A stretch of DNA of 29,899 bases, from assembly GCA_000432335.1 (NCBI GenBank), contig HF995414.1, positions 75,800-105,698 of the forward strand, given 5' to 3'. Each line of letters starts with the position of its first letter. Within the stretch, counting starts at the first letter, position 1. Positions 22,747-29,899 of this stretch are shown here, piece after piece. A program made the translations under genes and the position numbers. The stretch comes from Firmicutes bacterium CAG:646. GTDB lineage: Bacteria > Bacillota > Clostridia > Lachnospirales > Lachnospiraceae. The notes below the pieces were generated by a model, which worked only from the letters and a program-made list of their open reading frames with translations, made no database searches and was not told the DNA's origin.

Positions 22747-23899
22747 AAATCTTTACAATAGTGCCAACAATGCCAATCTTTACGGAAATATGCTGGGACC
22801 AGTTAATGCTCAGCTGGGAAACATCAGTTATGTAGTCTGTGCGATCGTAGGTGGTATTTTCGCTATTTATCAGGTGGCGGGATTGACATTGGGAGGACTG
22901 GCAAGCTTCCTTACTTTCAATAAAAGCATTAATATGCCGATCAATCAGGTGAGTCAGCAGTTAAACAGCATTGTCATGGCTCTGGCGGGAGCGGAAAGAA
23001 TCTTTCGTCTTCTGGATGAACAGCCGGAACTGGATGAAGGATATGTAACGCTGGTAAATGCGAAGAAAGAAAATGGAGAATTGGCAGAAACGGACAAGCG
23101 TACCGGTTTATGGGCATGGAAGCATTATCATAAGGCAGATCAAACGACAACTTATACAGAGCTGAAAGGCGACGTAGTATTTAATGGAGTGGATTTTGGA
23201 TATAATGACAGAAAGATGGTTCTGCATGATGTGAAATTGTATGCACAGCCGGGACAGAAAATTGCGTTTGTGGGATCTACAGGAGCAGGAAAAACGACGA
23301 TTACGAATCTGATCAATCGTTTCTATGATATTCAGGATGGAAAAATCCGGTATGACGGTATCAATATCAATAAGATCAAAAAGGCAGATTTGAGACGTTC
23401 CCTGGGAATCGTGCTTCAGGAAACACAGTTGTTTACCGGTACGGTAATGGATAATATCCGGTATGGAAAGCTGGATGCCACTGAGGAAGAAGTGATGGCA
23501 GCAGCGCGATTGGCGAATGCAGATGGATTTATTCGGAGACTACCGGAAGGATATCACACCATGTTAAAAAATAATGGGGCAAATCTCAGTCAGGGGCAGA
23601 GACAGCTTTTGGCGATTGCCCGGGCAGCAGTGGCAGATCCGCCGGTACTGATCCTGGACGAGGCAACCTCCTCGATTGATACCAGAACGGAAAAGCTGGT
23701 GCAGGATGGGATGGATAAATTGATGAAGGGAAGAACGACTTTTGTGATTGCTCATCGACTTTCTACCGTCCGAAACAGCGATTGTATCATGGTTCTGGAA
23801 AATGGCAGGATTATCGAGAGGGGAACGCATGATCAGCTGCTGCAGGAGAAGGGGAAATATTATCAGCTTTATACGGGAAATGTGGTGGGTTTAGGATAA
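22718..23899 (+). pseudogene. ABC exporter second subunit, lacking the N-terminal ~200 residues
   Basis: The remaining 393 codons begin in the middle of the membrane domain (EKFRELNENLYNSANNANLYGN). They keep only the last helices and a complete ATPase domain: Walker A GSTGAGKTT, signature LSQGQRQ, Walker B LILDEATSSID and H-loop AHRLS, all canonical. Normal family members are about 580-620 residues, so roughly the first 200-220, including helices 1-4, are missing. The apparent start ATG-ATG belongs to the other gene in another frame and has no ribosome site. A functional exporter is therefore unlikely unless an intact copy exists elsewhere. Confidence 0.82.
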
Positions 23900-23908
23900 A
23901 TGAACACA

Positions 23909-23937
23909 TTTACGAAAAGAAGATTCTATGATATGAT
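23909..23937 (+). promoter_or_regulatory. promoter of the Spx/ArsC-like gene
   Basis: TTTACG (23909-23914) and TATGAT (23932-23937) are 17 bp apart, 55 bp before the start codon. The -35 is only partly consensus. Confidence 0.55.
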
Positions 23938-23991
23938 AATTGCACGTAACGAAATTACGATACGATTAGGAGAGAAGAGAGGAGATTGCGG

Positions 23992-24345
23992 ATGTTATTT
24001 GTAGAATATCCAAAATGCACTACTTGTAAAAAAGCAAAAAAGTGGCTGGAGGATCAGAATATTTCTTTTACAGACCGCCATATTGTGGAGGAGAATCCCA
24101 TGTTAGAAGAATTGAAGGAGTGGGTGGCAAAGAGCGGTCTGCCTATGAAACGGTTTTTTAACACCAGCGGTATGAAATATCGGGAATTGCAGTTAAAGGA
24201 TAAGCTGCCGCAGATGTCAGAAGAAGAACAGCTGGAACTTCTGGCTTCTGATGGAATGCTTGTGAAACGTCCGGTTCTGGTGGGGGATGATTTTGTACTC
24301 ACCGGATTTAAGGAAAAAGAATGGCTGGAGAAGCTGGGACTGTAA
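23992..24345 (+). CDS. Spx/ArsC-family (arsenate reductase-like) protein
   Basis: A 117-residue thioredoxin-fold protein. The motif YPKCTTCKKA gives Cys9 and Cys12, the CxxC redox pair typical of Spx/MgsR-like regulators rather than the single-cysteine ArsC. FFNTSGMKYRELQLKDKL and KRPVLVGDDFVLTGFKEKEW match the conserved C-terminal half, including the RP motif. The start at 23992 has AGGAG about 7 bases upstream; an in-frame TTG at 23986 is less likely. It may modulate RNA polymerase under thiol stress or act as a reductase; sequence alone does not separate these. It is followed after 15 bp by the DUF2284 gene. Confidence 0.85.
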   Translation: MLFVEYPKCTTCKKAKKWLEDQNISFTDRHIVEENPMLEELKEWVAKSGLPMKRFFNTSGMKYRELQLKDKLPQMSEEEQLELLASDGMLVKRPVLVGDDFVLTGFKEKEWLEKLGL

Positions 24346-24360
24346 AAGGAGGCAGGCAAT

Positions 24361-24897
24361 ATGACAGAGCGGGAACTTATATCATGTGCTCTTGAGACGG
24401 GATTTGACTATACCGCTTTTATGGATGTGAAAGATCTTGTTTTTGAACATGAGCTGCGAAAATATTGTGTAGAGAATCTTTGTGGCAATTATGGAAAAAA
24501 TCATGCCTGTCCTCCAGACTGCGGAACACCGGAGGAGATGGAGGAGAAAGTGCGGGGATATTCCCGCGCTTTGGTCATGCAGACGGTGCAGCAGGTTTCT
24601 GATGTGACGCAGCCGGAAGAGATTCGGAGAGTGCGAAAAAGGCATAATGATCTATCCAGAGAATTTCTTGAGAAGATGAAAGAGATTGGACAGAAAGGCT
24701 TGCCTGTTTTGGCAGGACCCTGTACCGTGTGCTCTGTCTGCAGTAAAGCAGAAGGGAAGCTCTGTCGTTTTCCGGAAGAATTGGCTTCCTGCCTGTCTGC
24801 TTACTGCATTCGGGCAGATAAGATGGCAGATAGCTGTGGCCTCACTTATTGGTATGGGGAAAACACAGTAGCATTTTTTAGTATTTATTTCATATGA
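24361..24897 (+). CDS. DUF2284 cysteine-rich metal-binding protein
   Basis: A 178-residue cytoplasmic protein with cysteine clusters matching DUF2284. One group is CVENLCGNYGKNHACPPDCG (residues about 36-55); the second is GPCTVCSVCSKAEGKLCRFPEE (about 119-140), followed by two more cysteines. Such arrangements bind iron-sulfur clusters or zinc. The biochemical role of the family is not established. AAGGAGGC lies before the ATG. The stop codon overlaps the ribosome site of the next gene, indicating co-translation with the DUF1622 gene. Confidence 0.85.
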   Translation: MTERELISCALETGFDYTAFMDVKDLVFEHELRKYCVENLCGNYGKNHACPPDCGTPEEMEEKVRGYSRALVMQTVQQVSDVTQPEEIRRVRKRHNDLSREFLEKMKEIGQKGLPVLAGPCTVCSVCSKAEGKLCRFPEELASCLSAYCIRADKMADSCGLTYWYGENTVAFFSIYFI

Positions 24898-24905
24898 GGT
24901 GATCT

Positions 24906-25256
24906 ATGTTAGAACAGGCTGAGAGGATGCTGGAATGGATTCTTCAGAATATTGCCAGTTTTGCGATTTTGCTGTTTGAATTTATCGGTGTGGGGATTAT
25001 TATCTGGAGCGGCTTGAAAGGAATTATAAAATGGCTTCGTCATTCTGGAGATACGCGGATTTATCTTGCCAAGGGACTTGCTATGGGACTGGAATTTAAG
25101 ATGGGAAGCGAGATTCTCCGTACCGTTATCGTTCGGGAATGGAAGGAAATTGGAATTGTTGCAGGAATTATTGCTTTGAGGGCTGCGCTGACCTTTTTGA
25201 TTCACTGGGAAATAAAAGAAGAAGAGAAGGCAAAAGAACTGGAAAAAACAGAATGA
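24906..25256 (+). CDS. DUF1622 membrane protein
   Basis: A 116-residue small integral membrane protein. One helix lies at about 13-37 (ASFAILLFEFIGVGIIIWSG) and a second at about 77-97. Between them is the family-typical segment YLAKGLAMGLEFKMGSEILRTV, and the C-terminus is highly charged. The function is unknown. AGGTGA spans the previous stop codon, 8 bp upstream of the ATG. The final A of the stop codon is the first base of the terminator stem. Confidence 0.82.
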   Translation: MLEQAERMLEWILQNIASFAILLFEFIGVGIIIWSGLKGIIKWLRHSGDTRIYLAKGLAMGLEFKMGSEILRTVIVREWKEIGIVAGIIALRAALTFLIHWEIKEEEKAKELEKTE

Positions 25257-25309
25257 GAATCGCCCATAGAATTCGGTGTTTTTATGTCCGATATTCTATG
25301 GGCGATTCT
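25256..25309. terminator. terminator between convergent genes
   Basis: A 17-bp perfect stem (25256-25272 with 25293-25309), extended by CGG/CCG near the loop, lies between the DUF1622 gene and pckA on the opposite strand. The T tract is weak on both strands, but the stem is strong enough to serve both. Confidence 0.75.
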
Positions 25310-25350
25310 TACTTTAAGCTTTAAAGACTAAATGTCCTGAATGCTTGTAA

Positions 25351-26955
25351 TTATAACTGAGGGCCAGCGGAAACCAGAGCTTTTCCAGCTTCATTTCCTT
25401 CGTATTTTGCAAAGTTCTTGATGAATCTCTGTGCCAGATCTTTTGCTTTTGCATCCCATTCGGAAGCATCAGCGTAAGTATCACGAGGATCAAGAATCTT
25501 TGTATCAACACCGTTCAGTTCTGTAGGAACTTCGAAGTTGAAGTAAGGAATTGTTTTTGTAGGTGCGTTGTTGATATCACCATTCAGGATAGCATCGATG
25601 ATTCCACGAGTATCTTTGATGGAGATACGTTTTCCTGTTCCGTTCCATCCGGTGTTAACCAGGTAAGCTTTTGCTCCGTTAGCCTGCATTTTCTTAACCA
25701 GCTCTTCTGCATATTTTGTAGGATGCAGTTCCAGGAATGCCTGACCAAAGCAAGCGGAGAAAGTAGGAGTAGGCTCTGTGATACCACGTTCTGTACCTGC
25801 AAGTTTTGCAGTAAATCCAGACAGGAAGTAGTACTCTGTCTGTTCTGGAGTCAGAACGGATACTGGAGGCAGAACTCCGAATGCATCAGCAGACAGGAAG
25901 ATAACGTTCTTTGCAGCCGGTGCAGCAGATACAGGACGAACGATTTTTTCGATATGATCGATCGGGTAAGAAACACGAGTGTTCTCTGTTACGCTCTTAT
26001 CATTGAAATCAATCTTTCCTTCTGCATCCAGAGTAACGTTCTCCAGAAGAGCATTACGTTTGATTGCATTGTAGATGTCCGGCTCAGAATCTTTGTCCAG
26101 GTTGATAACTTTAGCGTAGCATCCGCCTTCAAAGTTGAATACACCCTGATCATCCCAGCCGTGTTCGTCATCACCGATCAGAAGACGTTTTGGATCTGTG
26201 GACAGAGTAGTTTTACCTGTTCCGGACAGACCGAAGAAGATTGCTGTATTCTCACCATTCAGGTCAGTGTTTGCAGAACAGTGCATGGAAGCGATACCTT
26301 TCAGCGGCAGGTAGTAGTTCATCATGGAGAACATACCTTTTTTCATTTCTCCGCCGTACCATGTGTTAACGATAACCTGCTCACGGCTTGTGATATTGAA
26401 CATAACTGCTGTCTCAGAGTTCAGACCCAGTTCTTTGTAGTTTTCTACTTTTGCTTTGGAAGCGTTGTAAACAACGAAATCCGGCTCAAAGTTCTCCAGT
26501 TCTGCCTCTGTAGGCTGGATGAACATATTCTTAACGAAATGAGCCTGCCAAGCCACTTCTACGATGAAACGGATAGCCATGCGGGTATCAGCGTTAGCAC
26601 CGCAAAATGCGTCAACAACAAACAGTCTCTTGTTGGACAGTTCGTTCAGAGCGATCTCTTTTACAGTGTTCCAAGCTTCTAAAGATGCAGGATGGTTGTC
26701 GTTTTTATATTCATCAGAAGTCCACCATACAGTATCTTTGGAGTTTTCGTCCATAACGATGAACTTATCTTTAGGAGAACGTCCGGTATAAACACCAGTC
26801 ATTACATTAACGGCGCCCAGCTCACTTTCCTGTCCCTTTTCGAAACCTTCCAGTTCTGGTTTGGTTTCCTCTGCAAACAGCATCTCATAAGAAGGGTTGT
26901 ACACAACTTCTGTAGTTCCGGTAATACCGTACTTTGTCAAATCGATTTTTGCCAT
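25351..26955 (-). CDS. pckA: phosphoenolpyruvate carboxykinase (ATP)
   Basis: A 534-residue cytoplasmic enzyme interconverting oxaloacetate plus ATP with PEP, CO2 and ADP. In gut anaerobes it often runs toward oxaloacetate, fixing CO2 and making ATP. The P-loop is GLSGTGKTTLSTD (242-254). The second phosphate/metal motif is GDDEHGWDD (261-269). The active-site stretch NTWYGGEMKKGMFSMMNYYLP (197-217) contains the conserved Lys206, and His225 follows. The length is standard for the ATP-dependent family. Codon use is strongly restricted, as in highly expressed genes. The start at 26955 has AGAGG about 10 bases upstream. Confidence 0.97.
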   Translation of the reverse strand: MAKIDLTKYGITGTTEVVYNPSYEMLFAEETKPELEGFEKGQESELGAVNVMTGVYTGRSPKDKFIVMDENSKDTVWWTSDEYKNDNHPASLEAWNTVKEIALNELSNKRLFVVDAFCGANADTRMAIRFIVEVAWQAHFVKNMFIQPTEAELENFEPDFVVYNASKAKVENYKELGLNSETAVMFNITSREQVIVNTWYGGEMKKGMFSMMNYYLPLKGIASMHCSANTDLNGENTAIFFGLSGTGKTTLSTDPKRLLIGDDEHGWDDQGVFNFEGGCYAKVINLDKDSEPDIYNAIKRNALLENVTLDAEGKIDFNDKSVTENTRVSYPIDHIEKIVRPVSAAPAAKNVIFLSADAFGVLPPVSVLTPEQTEYYFLSGFTAKLAGTERGITEPTPTFSACFGQAFLELHPTKYAEELVKKMQANGAKAYLVNTGWNGTGKRISIKDTRGIIDAILNGDINNAPTKTIPYFNFEVPTELNGVDTKILDPRDTYADASEWDAKAKDLAQRFIKNFAKYEGNEAGKALVSAGPQL

Positions 26956-27038
26956 CTTACATTAACCTCTTTTCTTCCATTATAGTTATACATAAGGCAA
27001 ATATTATGAACGCCTGCGGCGAAACATAACATTCTTGA

Positions 27039-27095
27039 AGGTCTATATTGTATGACCTACATATCATATTATACATAAAATTCCAATAAAAGCAA
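27039..27095 (-). promoter_or_regulatory. pckA promoter with downstream palindrome
   Basis: On the minus strand TTGCTT (27095-27090) and TATAAT (27073-27068) are 16 bp apart. Just downstream, AGGTC (27039-27043) and GACCT (27054-27058) form an inverted repeat spanning roughly +3 to +22, a possible repressor operator or leader hairpin. A further small CGCC/GGCG stem lies in the leader. Confidence 0.6.
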
Positions 27096-27105
27096 TAAAA
27101 AAACT

Positions 27106-27876
27106 CTAAAAATTATCTGGATCTTTTTTTGCAATTACGCAGTACCAATCTGCCTGCTGCGGATCAATTTTATTGAATTGGGCGGGATGGCATCGAATTT
27201 GGATATCCGTGTATCCCATTTCTTTTAATTTATTCAATAGAAGGTTCCGTTTTACCGGATAGTAATGTTCCTCAAAATGTTCTTTTTGAAATACTTTGCC
27301 ATTGCGTTCAAAAGTATAAAGGAGATGAAAGGTCATGGTATCATCAGGATGATAATCCCATACCTGAACCAGATTGACACGCACATCATCCACAAAAACA
27401 GGGTCATAGAGATAGAATCGATTGCGCTGGGAAAGGATTTTCTCCCAGTTTCGCATATCATAATACAGATAGCCTCCCTTTTTGATCAGAGAGTCCATTT
27501 GTTCTAAAACATGAGGGATTTCCTCGTTGGAGACATATGGAAGGGAGTTTCCGGTGCTTCCTACACAGTCAAAGGTTTCGGTAAAATGTTCGGTAAGCTT
27601 CCGAAAATCGCACTGGCGCAGTTGAACGGGTAAGCCTTTCTTTTGGGCTTTTTTCTCGCCGCTTGCAAGCATGGCGGGAGTGAGATCCGAACCATAGAGA
27701 GAAACGCCCAGTTCTGCCAGCGGAAGAGTCAGACTGCCGGTGCCGTAGCTTACATCCAGAAAAGAATGGATATCTTTTCCTTCCAATAGTTTCTCCCAGT
27801 GTTTCTTAACATTTTGATATTTTGCTTCCGTGTCAAAAAGGTTGTAGATTTCCGTGCTATTGTATAGACTTTTCAT
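27106..27876 (-). CDS. class I SAM-dependent methyltransferase
   Basis: A 256-residue Rossmann-fold methyltransferase. The SAM-binding motif I is FLDVSYGTGSLTLPLAE (39-55), and the acidic residue at the end of strand 2 is Asp64 in YGSDLTPAML. Motif II/III regions are QCDFRKL and DCVGSTGNSLPYV. The substrate is unknown; the sequence best resembles general small-molecule (Methyltransf_25-like) enzymes. AAGGAGA lies 9-10 bases before the ATG, and a clear promoter precedes it. The stop codon is 151 bp from pckA, and the minus strand downstream has a T7 run that could end transcription. Confidence 0.85.
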   Translation of the reverse strand: MKSLYNSTEIYNLFDTEAKYQNVKKHWEKLLEGKDIHSFLDVSYGTGSLTLPLAELGVSLYGSDLTPAMLASGEKKAQKKGLPVQLRQCDFRKLTEHFTETFDCVGSTGNSLPYVSNEEIPHVLEQMDSLIKKGGYLYYDMRNWEKILSQRNRFYLYDPVFVDDVRVNLVQVWDYHPDDTMTFHLLYTFERNGKVFQKEHFEEHYYPVKRNLLLNKLKEMGYTDIQIRCHPAQFNKIDPQQADWYCVIAKKDPDNF

Positions 27877-27923
27877 AAGATTCCGTCTCCTTTTCTTAAG
27901 TGGAATTTTCTGCTGTAGTTCTA

Positions 27924-27951
27924 ATTATAAACTTTTCGAACTTTTTTTCAA
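27924..27951 (-). promoter_or_regulatory. promoter of the methyltransferase gene
   Basis: On the minus strand TTGAAA (27951-27946) and TATAAT (27929-27924) are 16 bp apart, 47 bp before the start codon. Confidence 0.7.
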
Positions 27952-27988
27952 TATGCCCAAGGTTATTTTGGAGATACAATCATTTTAT

Positions 27989-28022
27989 AAAAAGTCTATC
28001 GCCGAAGGCGAAGGAGATTTTT
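27989..28022. other. small hairpin flanked by A and T runs
   Basis: CGCC-GAA-GGCG (28000-28010) lies inside AAAAAGTCT (27989-27997) and AGATTTTT (28015-28022), which pair with one bulge. It may be a weak bidirectional terminator. Its right side includes AAGGAGA (28011-28017), 6 bases before an in-frame ATG at 28024, so it could also hide a ribosome site. Confidence 0.45.
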
Positions 28023-28029
28023 CATGGAT

Positions 28030-28064
28030 TTTAACTGGAATTTAACTGTAGAATCCTTTATAAT
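28030..28064 (+). promoter_or_regulatory. probable promoter with 11-bp tandem repeat
   Basis: TTAACTG occurs at 28031-28037 and 28042-28048, an 11-bp period, followed by TATAAT at 28059-28064. OmpR/PhoP-type regulators bind such head-to-tail repeats over a weak -35. A similar arrangement precedes the lipoprotein gene at 28800. Confidence 0.45.
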
Positions 28065-28101
28065 AATCGGTAAAGCTTACTGGGATGGAGGAATATACAA
28101 A

Positions 28102-28704
28102 ATGTTACATCGAGAAGATATGCTGGAACTTACCAGAAGAATGAATCTTTCCCGGACGTCCTTTACCAGGATCGCCGGGTGTTACTGTGACAGAGAGGGG
28201 AACGTGGAAGGTACTTTCAATACGAATTTTTTGAAACTGTCTCCTCAGGATAAGAAGAAACATCTGGAGCTGGCAAAGGCGGTGCTTTTTTCTAAGACGA
28301 ATGAGCAGTTGAAAGAGTATACTTTTTCTGCCGGGAATCAAGGACCGGAGTCGATGAGACAGCTTCTGGAAGCTATGCGCCAGTGCGGTTTGAAAAATGA
28401 TGCGCTTATGGATATTTTTTATGAACAGATTAGTGAGAAATATTCAGCTTTTTCGGAGTATGGGATTTTTGTGTTTCATGATCGCTATGATGTGCCGGCA
28501 AAAGGGGCGGATAAAGAAAGGCAGTGGGAATCGGAAGAGGTTTTTGAATATCTCATCTGTGTAATCTGCCCCGTGGATAAGGAGTACGAACCGGGAAAAC
28601 CGTTGTGTGGTTTTTTATATCCTTCCTTTAAAGACAGAAGCTGCGATCTGGATCATATCGCTGTCTTTCGGGAACGGGAAACGAAAAATTTTTTTGACTT
28701 TTAA
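28102..28704 (+). CDS. DUF4317-like protein, short or truncated
   Basis: A 200-residue soluble protein resembling the N-terminal half of DUF4317 proteins: LTRRMNLSRTSFTRIAGCYCDREG at the start, then FLKLSPQDKKKHLELAKAVL and GFLYPSFKDRS near the end. As I recall, DUF4317 members are clearly longer (near 400 residues), so this copy seems to lack its C-terminal half. No continuation is seen in other frames downstream. The start at 28102 has GGAGGAA at 28087-28093 and fits the family's N-terminus. An in-frame ATG at 28024 with AAGGAGA is possible but would start upstream of the predicted promoter's -10. The function is unknown. Confidence 0.65.
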   Translation: MLHREDMLELTRRMNLSRTSFTRIAGCYCDREGNVEGTFNTNFLKLSPQDKKKHLELAKAVLFSKTNEQLKEYTFSAGNQGPESMRQLLEAMRQCGLKNDALMDIFYEQISEKYSAFSEYGIFVFHDRYDVPAKGADKERQWESEEVFEYLICVICPVDKEYEPGKPLCGFLYPSFKDRSCDLDHIAVFRERETKNFFDF

Positions 28705-28732
28705 TCTTCTTTTAATTTTTCTCCTATATAGT
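28698..28732 (+). promoter_or_regulatory. promoter with 11-bp tandem repeat before the lipoprotein gene
   Basis: CTTTTAAT occurs at 28698-28705 and 28709-28716, 11 bp apart, followed by TATAGT at 28727-28732. The repeat covers the place of the -35 element, as in OmpR-family activation sites. An OmpR-family regulator is encoded just downstream at 29485, so autoregulation is plausible. Confidence 0.5.
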
Positions 28733-28799
28733 ATGGACTATAGAAAAGAGAACATCATAAATACTAAAAAATAATGATGACAGAAGGGAGATTAAATTT

Positions 28800-29471
28800 A
28801 TGAAAAAAAGAATTTTGATATCAGGAATGCTTTTGATGGCTGCGATTATTTTTGGAGGATGTGGTCAGGAGAGCGCGGCGAGAACGCAGCAGGAATCCAC
28901 CGGACAGACGATGAAAGCGGAGGCGCCTAAGACTCAGAAGCAGGAGACAACGGAAGAGGGAGCAGATGTAACCCATTCAGGAAAAGAAAATACTGCTACA
29001 GCTTCTTCTGAGATTACAGAGGAGGAAGCAAAATCCATCGCTTTTCAGGATGCAGGTATAGAGGAGGCGCAGGTAACAGGCGTTCGGGTGCATCAGGAGT
29101 ATGATGATGGACGGGAAAAGTATGAGGTGGATTTTTATGCGGATAACCGGGAATATGATTATGATATTGACTGCGGTACGGGAGAAATTTTGAGTAAAGA
29201 TTCTGAGATAGAGAGAGATTTTGGACAGGGAGAGGCTTCTCAGGGAACGCAGGAGGTTTCTGGTACGATCACAAGAGAGGAAGCTCTGAAGATTGTTTTG
29301 GAGCGGGTGGAAGGAGCCACCGAGCAGGATGTGCGTATGGAACTGGAAAAGGATGATGGTTACTGGCGGTATGAAGGAGACATTTACTATAATCAGAGAG
29401 AATATGAATTTGAGCTAAACGCAGAAACCGGAGAAGTGCTGGAGTGGAGCGAAGAGGGAATAGACGACTGA
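28800..29471 (+). CDS. PepSY-domain lipoprotein
   Basis: A 223-residue predicted lipoprotein. The signal peptide ends in FGGC with Cys21 as lipidation site, and a disordered linker rich in Gln, Thr and Glu runs to about residue 70. Two PepSY-like repeats follow: ITEEEAKSIAFQDAGI with YEVDFYADNREYDYDIDCGTGEIL (about 72-132), and ITREEALKIVLERVEG with YEGDIYYNQREYEFELNAETGEVLEW (about 155-215). Each ends in the characteristic tyrosine-rich strands and TGE turn. Such proteins are often paired with two-component systems and may inhibit proteases or sense envelope stress. AGGGAG precedes the ATG. The response regulator gene follows after 13 bp. Confidence 0.88.
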   Translation: MKKRILISGMLLMAAIIFGGCGQESAARTQQESTGQTMKAEAPKTQKQETTEEGADVTHSGKENTATASSEITEEEAKSIAFQDAGIEEAQVTGVRVHQEYDDGREKYEVDFYADNREYDYDIDCGTGEILSKDSEIERDFGQGEASQGTQEVSGTITREEALKIVLERVEGATEQDVRMELEKDDGYWRYEGDIYYNQREYEFELNAETGEVLEWSEEGIDD

Positions 29472-29484
29472 AAGGTGAGGAAAA

Positions 29485-29899
29485 ATGAGAATTCTTGTGG
29501 CGGAAGATGAACGGGATATGAATCGACTGATCAGCAAAAGACTGGCGGCAGAAAATTACAGTGTGGATTCCTGTTATGATGGGGTTCAGGTCATGGAATA
29601 TCTGGAATGTGCGGAGTATGACGGGATTATTCTGGATATTATGATGCCCCGGATGGATGGAATTCAGGTGTTGAAAAAGATGCGGAGTCAGAATTGCCAG
29701 ATACCGGTGCTCCTTCTCACTGCCCGGGACAGTATAGAGGACCGGGTCAATGGGCTGGATGCAGGGGCAGACGATTATCTTGTGAAGCCTTTTGCTTTTG
29801 AGGAGTTGCTGGCAAGGATCCGGGTTATGCTTCGAAAGCCCGCCTCAGTAAAGTCTAATGTTTATAGAGCGGGAGATCTGGAAGTTCACGTGGATACCT
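29485..29899 (+). CDS. OmpR-family response regulator (partial, runs off the window)
   Basis: The first 138 codons of a response regulator; the end lies outside the window. The receiver domain has Glu7-Asp8, the phosphorylation site Asp51 in ILDIMMPRMDG, Thr/Ser in LLLTARDS, and Lys in YLVKPF, followed by the linker to a winged-helix domain (YRAGDLEVHVDT at the cut edge). AGGTGAGG is 5 bases before the ATG at 29485. It is probably co-transcribed with the PepSY lipoprotein, and a partner kinase is expected just beyond the window. Confidence 0.92.
   Translation, partial: MRILVAEDERDMNRLISKRLAAENYSVDSCYDGVQVMEYLECAEYDGIILDIMMPRMDGIQVLKKMRSQNCQIPVLLLTARDSIEDRVNGLDAGADDYLVKPFAFEELLARIRVMLRKPASVKSNVYRAGDLEVHVDT

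Noticed and set aside
25723..26682. 319-codon open frame on the plus strand
   Set aside because: It lies entirely antisense to pckA, is cysteine- and phenylalanine-rich in an unnatural way, lacks a ribosome site, and arises from the biased codon use of pckA.
1..29899. tRNA or rRNA genes, CRISPR arrays, insertion sequences
   Set aside because: No cloverleaf, repeat-spacer array, transposase gene or terminal inverted repeats with target duplications were seen by eye.

Overview
The window looks like chromosome of a Firmicute of the family Lachnospiraceae (Blautia, Mediterraneibacter or a close relative). The reasons are the strong AGGAGG-type ribosome binding sites, consensus sigma-A promoters, moderate GC, YesM/YesN-type two-component genes beside LplABC-type sugar transporters, ATP-type PEP carboxykinase, and families such as DUF4317, DUF2284 and DUF1622. 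The genus is an inference; no rRNA or tRNA gene was seen.

Layout. (1) 1-763: biotin transporter gene bioY behind a BirA-type operator that overlaps its promoter, closed by a terminator. (2) 805-17539: a large, apparently coherent carbohydrate-uptake and catabolism island. It holds a YesM-like sensor kinase and YesN-like AraC response regulator; an OPA-like MFS carrier; a divergent pair of units coding for two different PHP-domain phosphoesterases plus a small unknown protein; an LplB/LplA/LplC-type ABC importer without its own ATPase; a PfkB-family kinase; a GH4 NAD-dependent (6-phospho)glycosidase; an M17-type aminopeptidase; and an unrecognised 525-residue protein. A symmetric array of four boxes spaced exactly 22 bp precedes the importer promoter. 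(3) 17555-18823: a retron. It has its own promoter, a foldable msr-msd RNA with an 8-bp a1/a2 end stem and a candidate priming G, and a retron-type reverse transcriptase. No accessory effector gene is visible beside it. (4) 18824-19848: a ZTP (pfl-type) riboswitch with an expression-platform terminator in front of a formate/nitrite channel gene. (5) 19947-23899: an ECF-transporter S component, then a MarR regulator whose promoter is built into the upstream terminator hairpin, followed by a heterodimeric ABC multidrug-type exporter. The exporter appears wrecked by an internal deletion that fuses the end of the first subunit to the middle of the second. (6) 23992-26955: an Spx/ArsC-like protein, DUF2284 and DUF1622 genes, and pckA on the minus strand. 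(7) 27106-29899: a SAM methyltransferase (minus), a short DUF4317 protein, a PepSY-domain lipoprotein and the start of an OmpR-type response regulator that runs off the window.

How the parts may work together. In the island, the two-component pair probably senses an extracellular glycoside and activates the importer. The imported, unphosphorylated sugar would need phosphorylation before a GH4 6-phosphoglycosidase could act, which would explain the adjacent PfkB kinase. PHP phosphoesterases and an organophosphate-like carrier hint that the substrate or an intermediate carries phosphate esters. This is inference; the substrate is unknown. The most notable items are the effector-less retron, the phased operator array, the formate channel under ZTP control, the unidentified 525-residue protein, and the exporter deletion.
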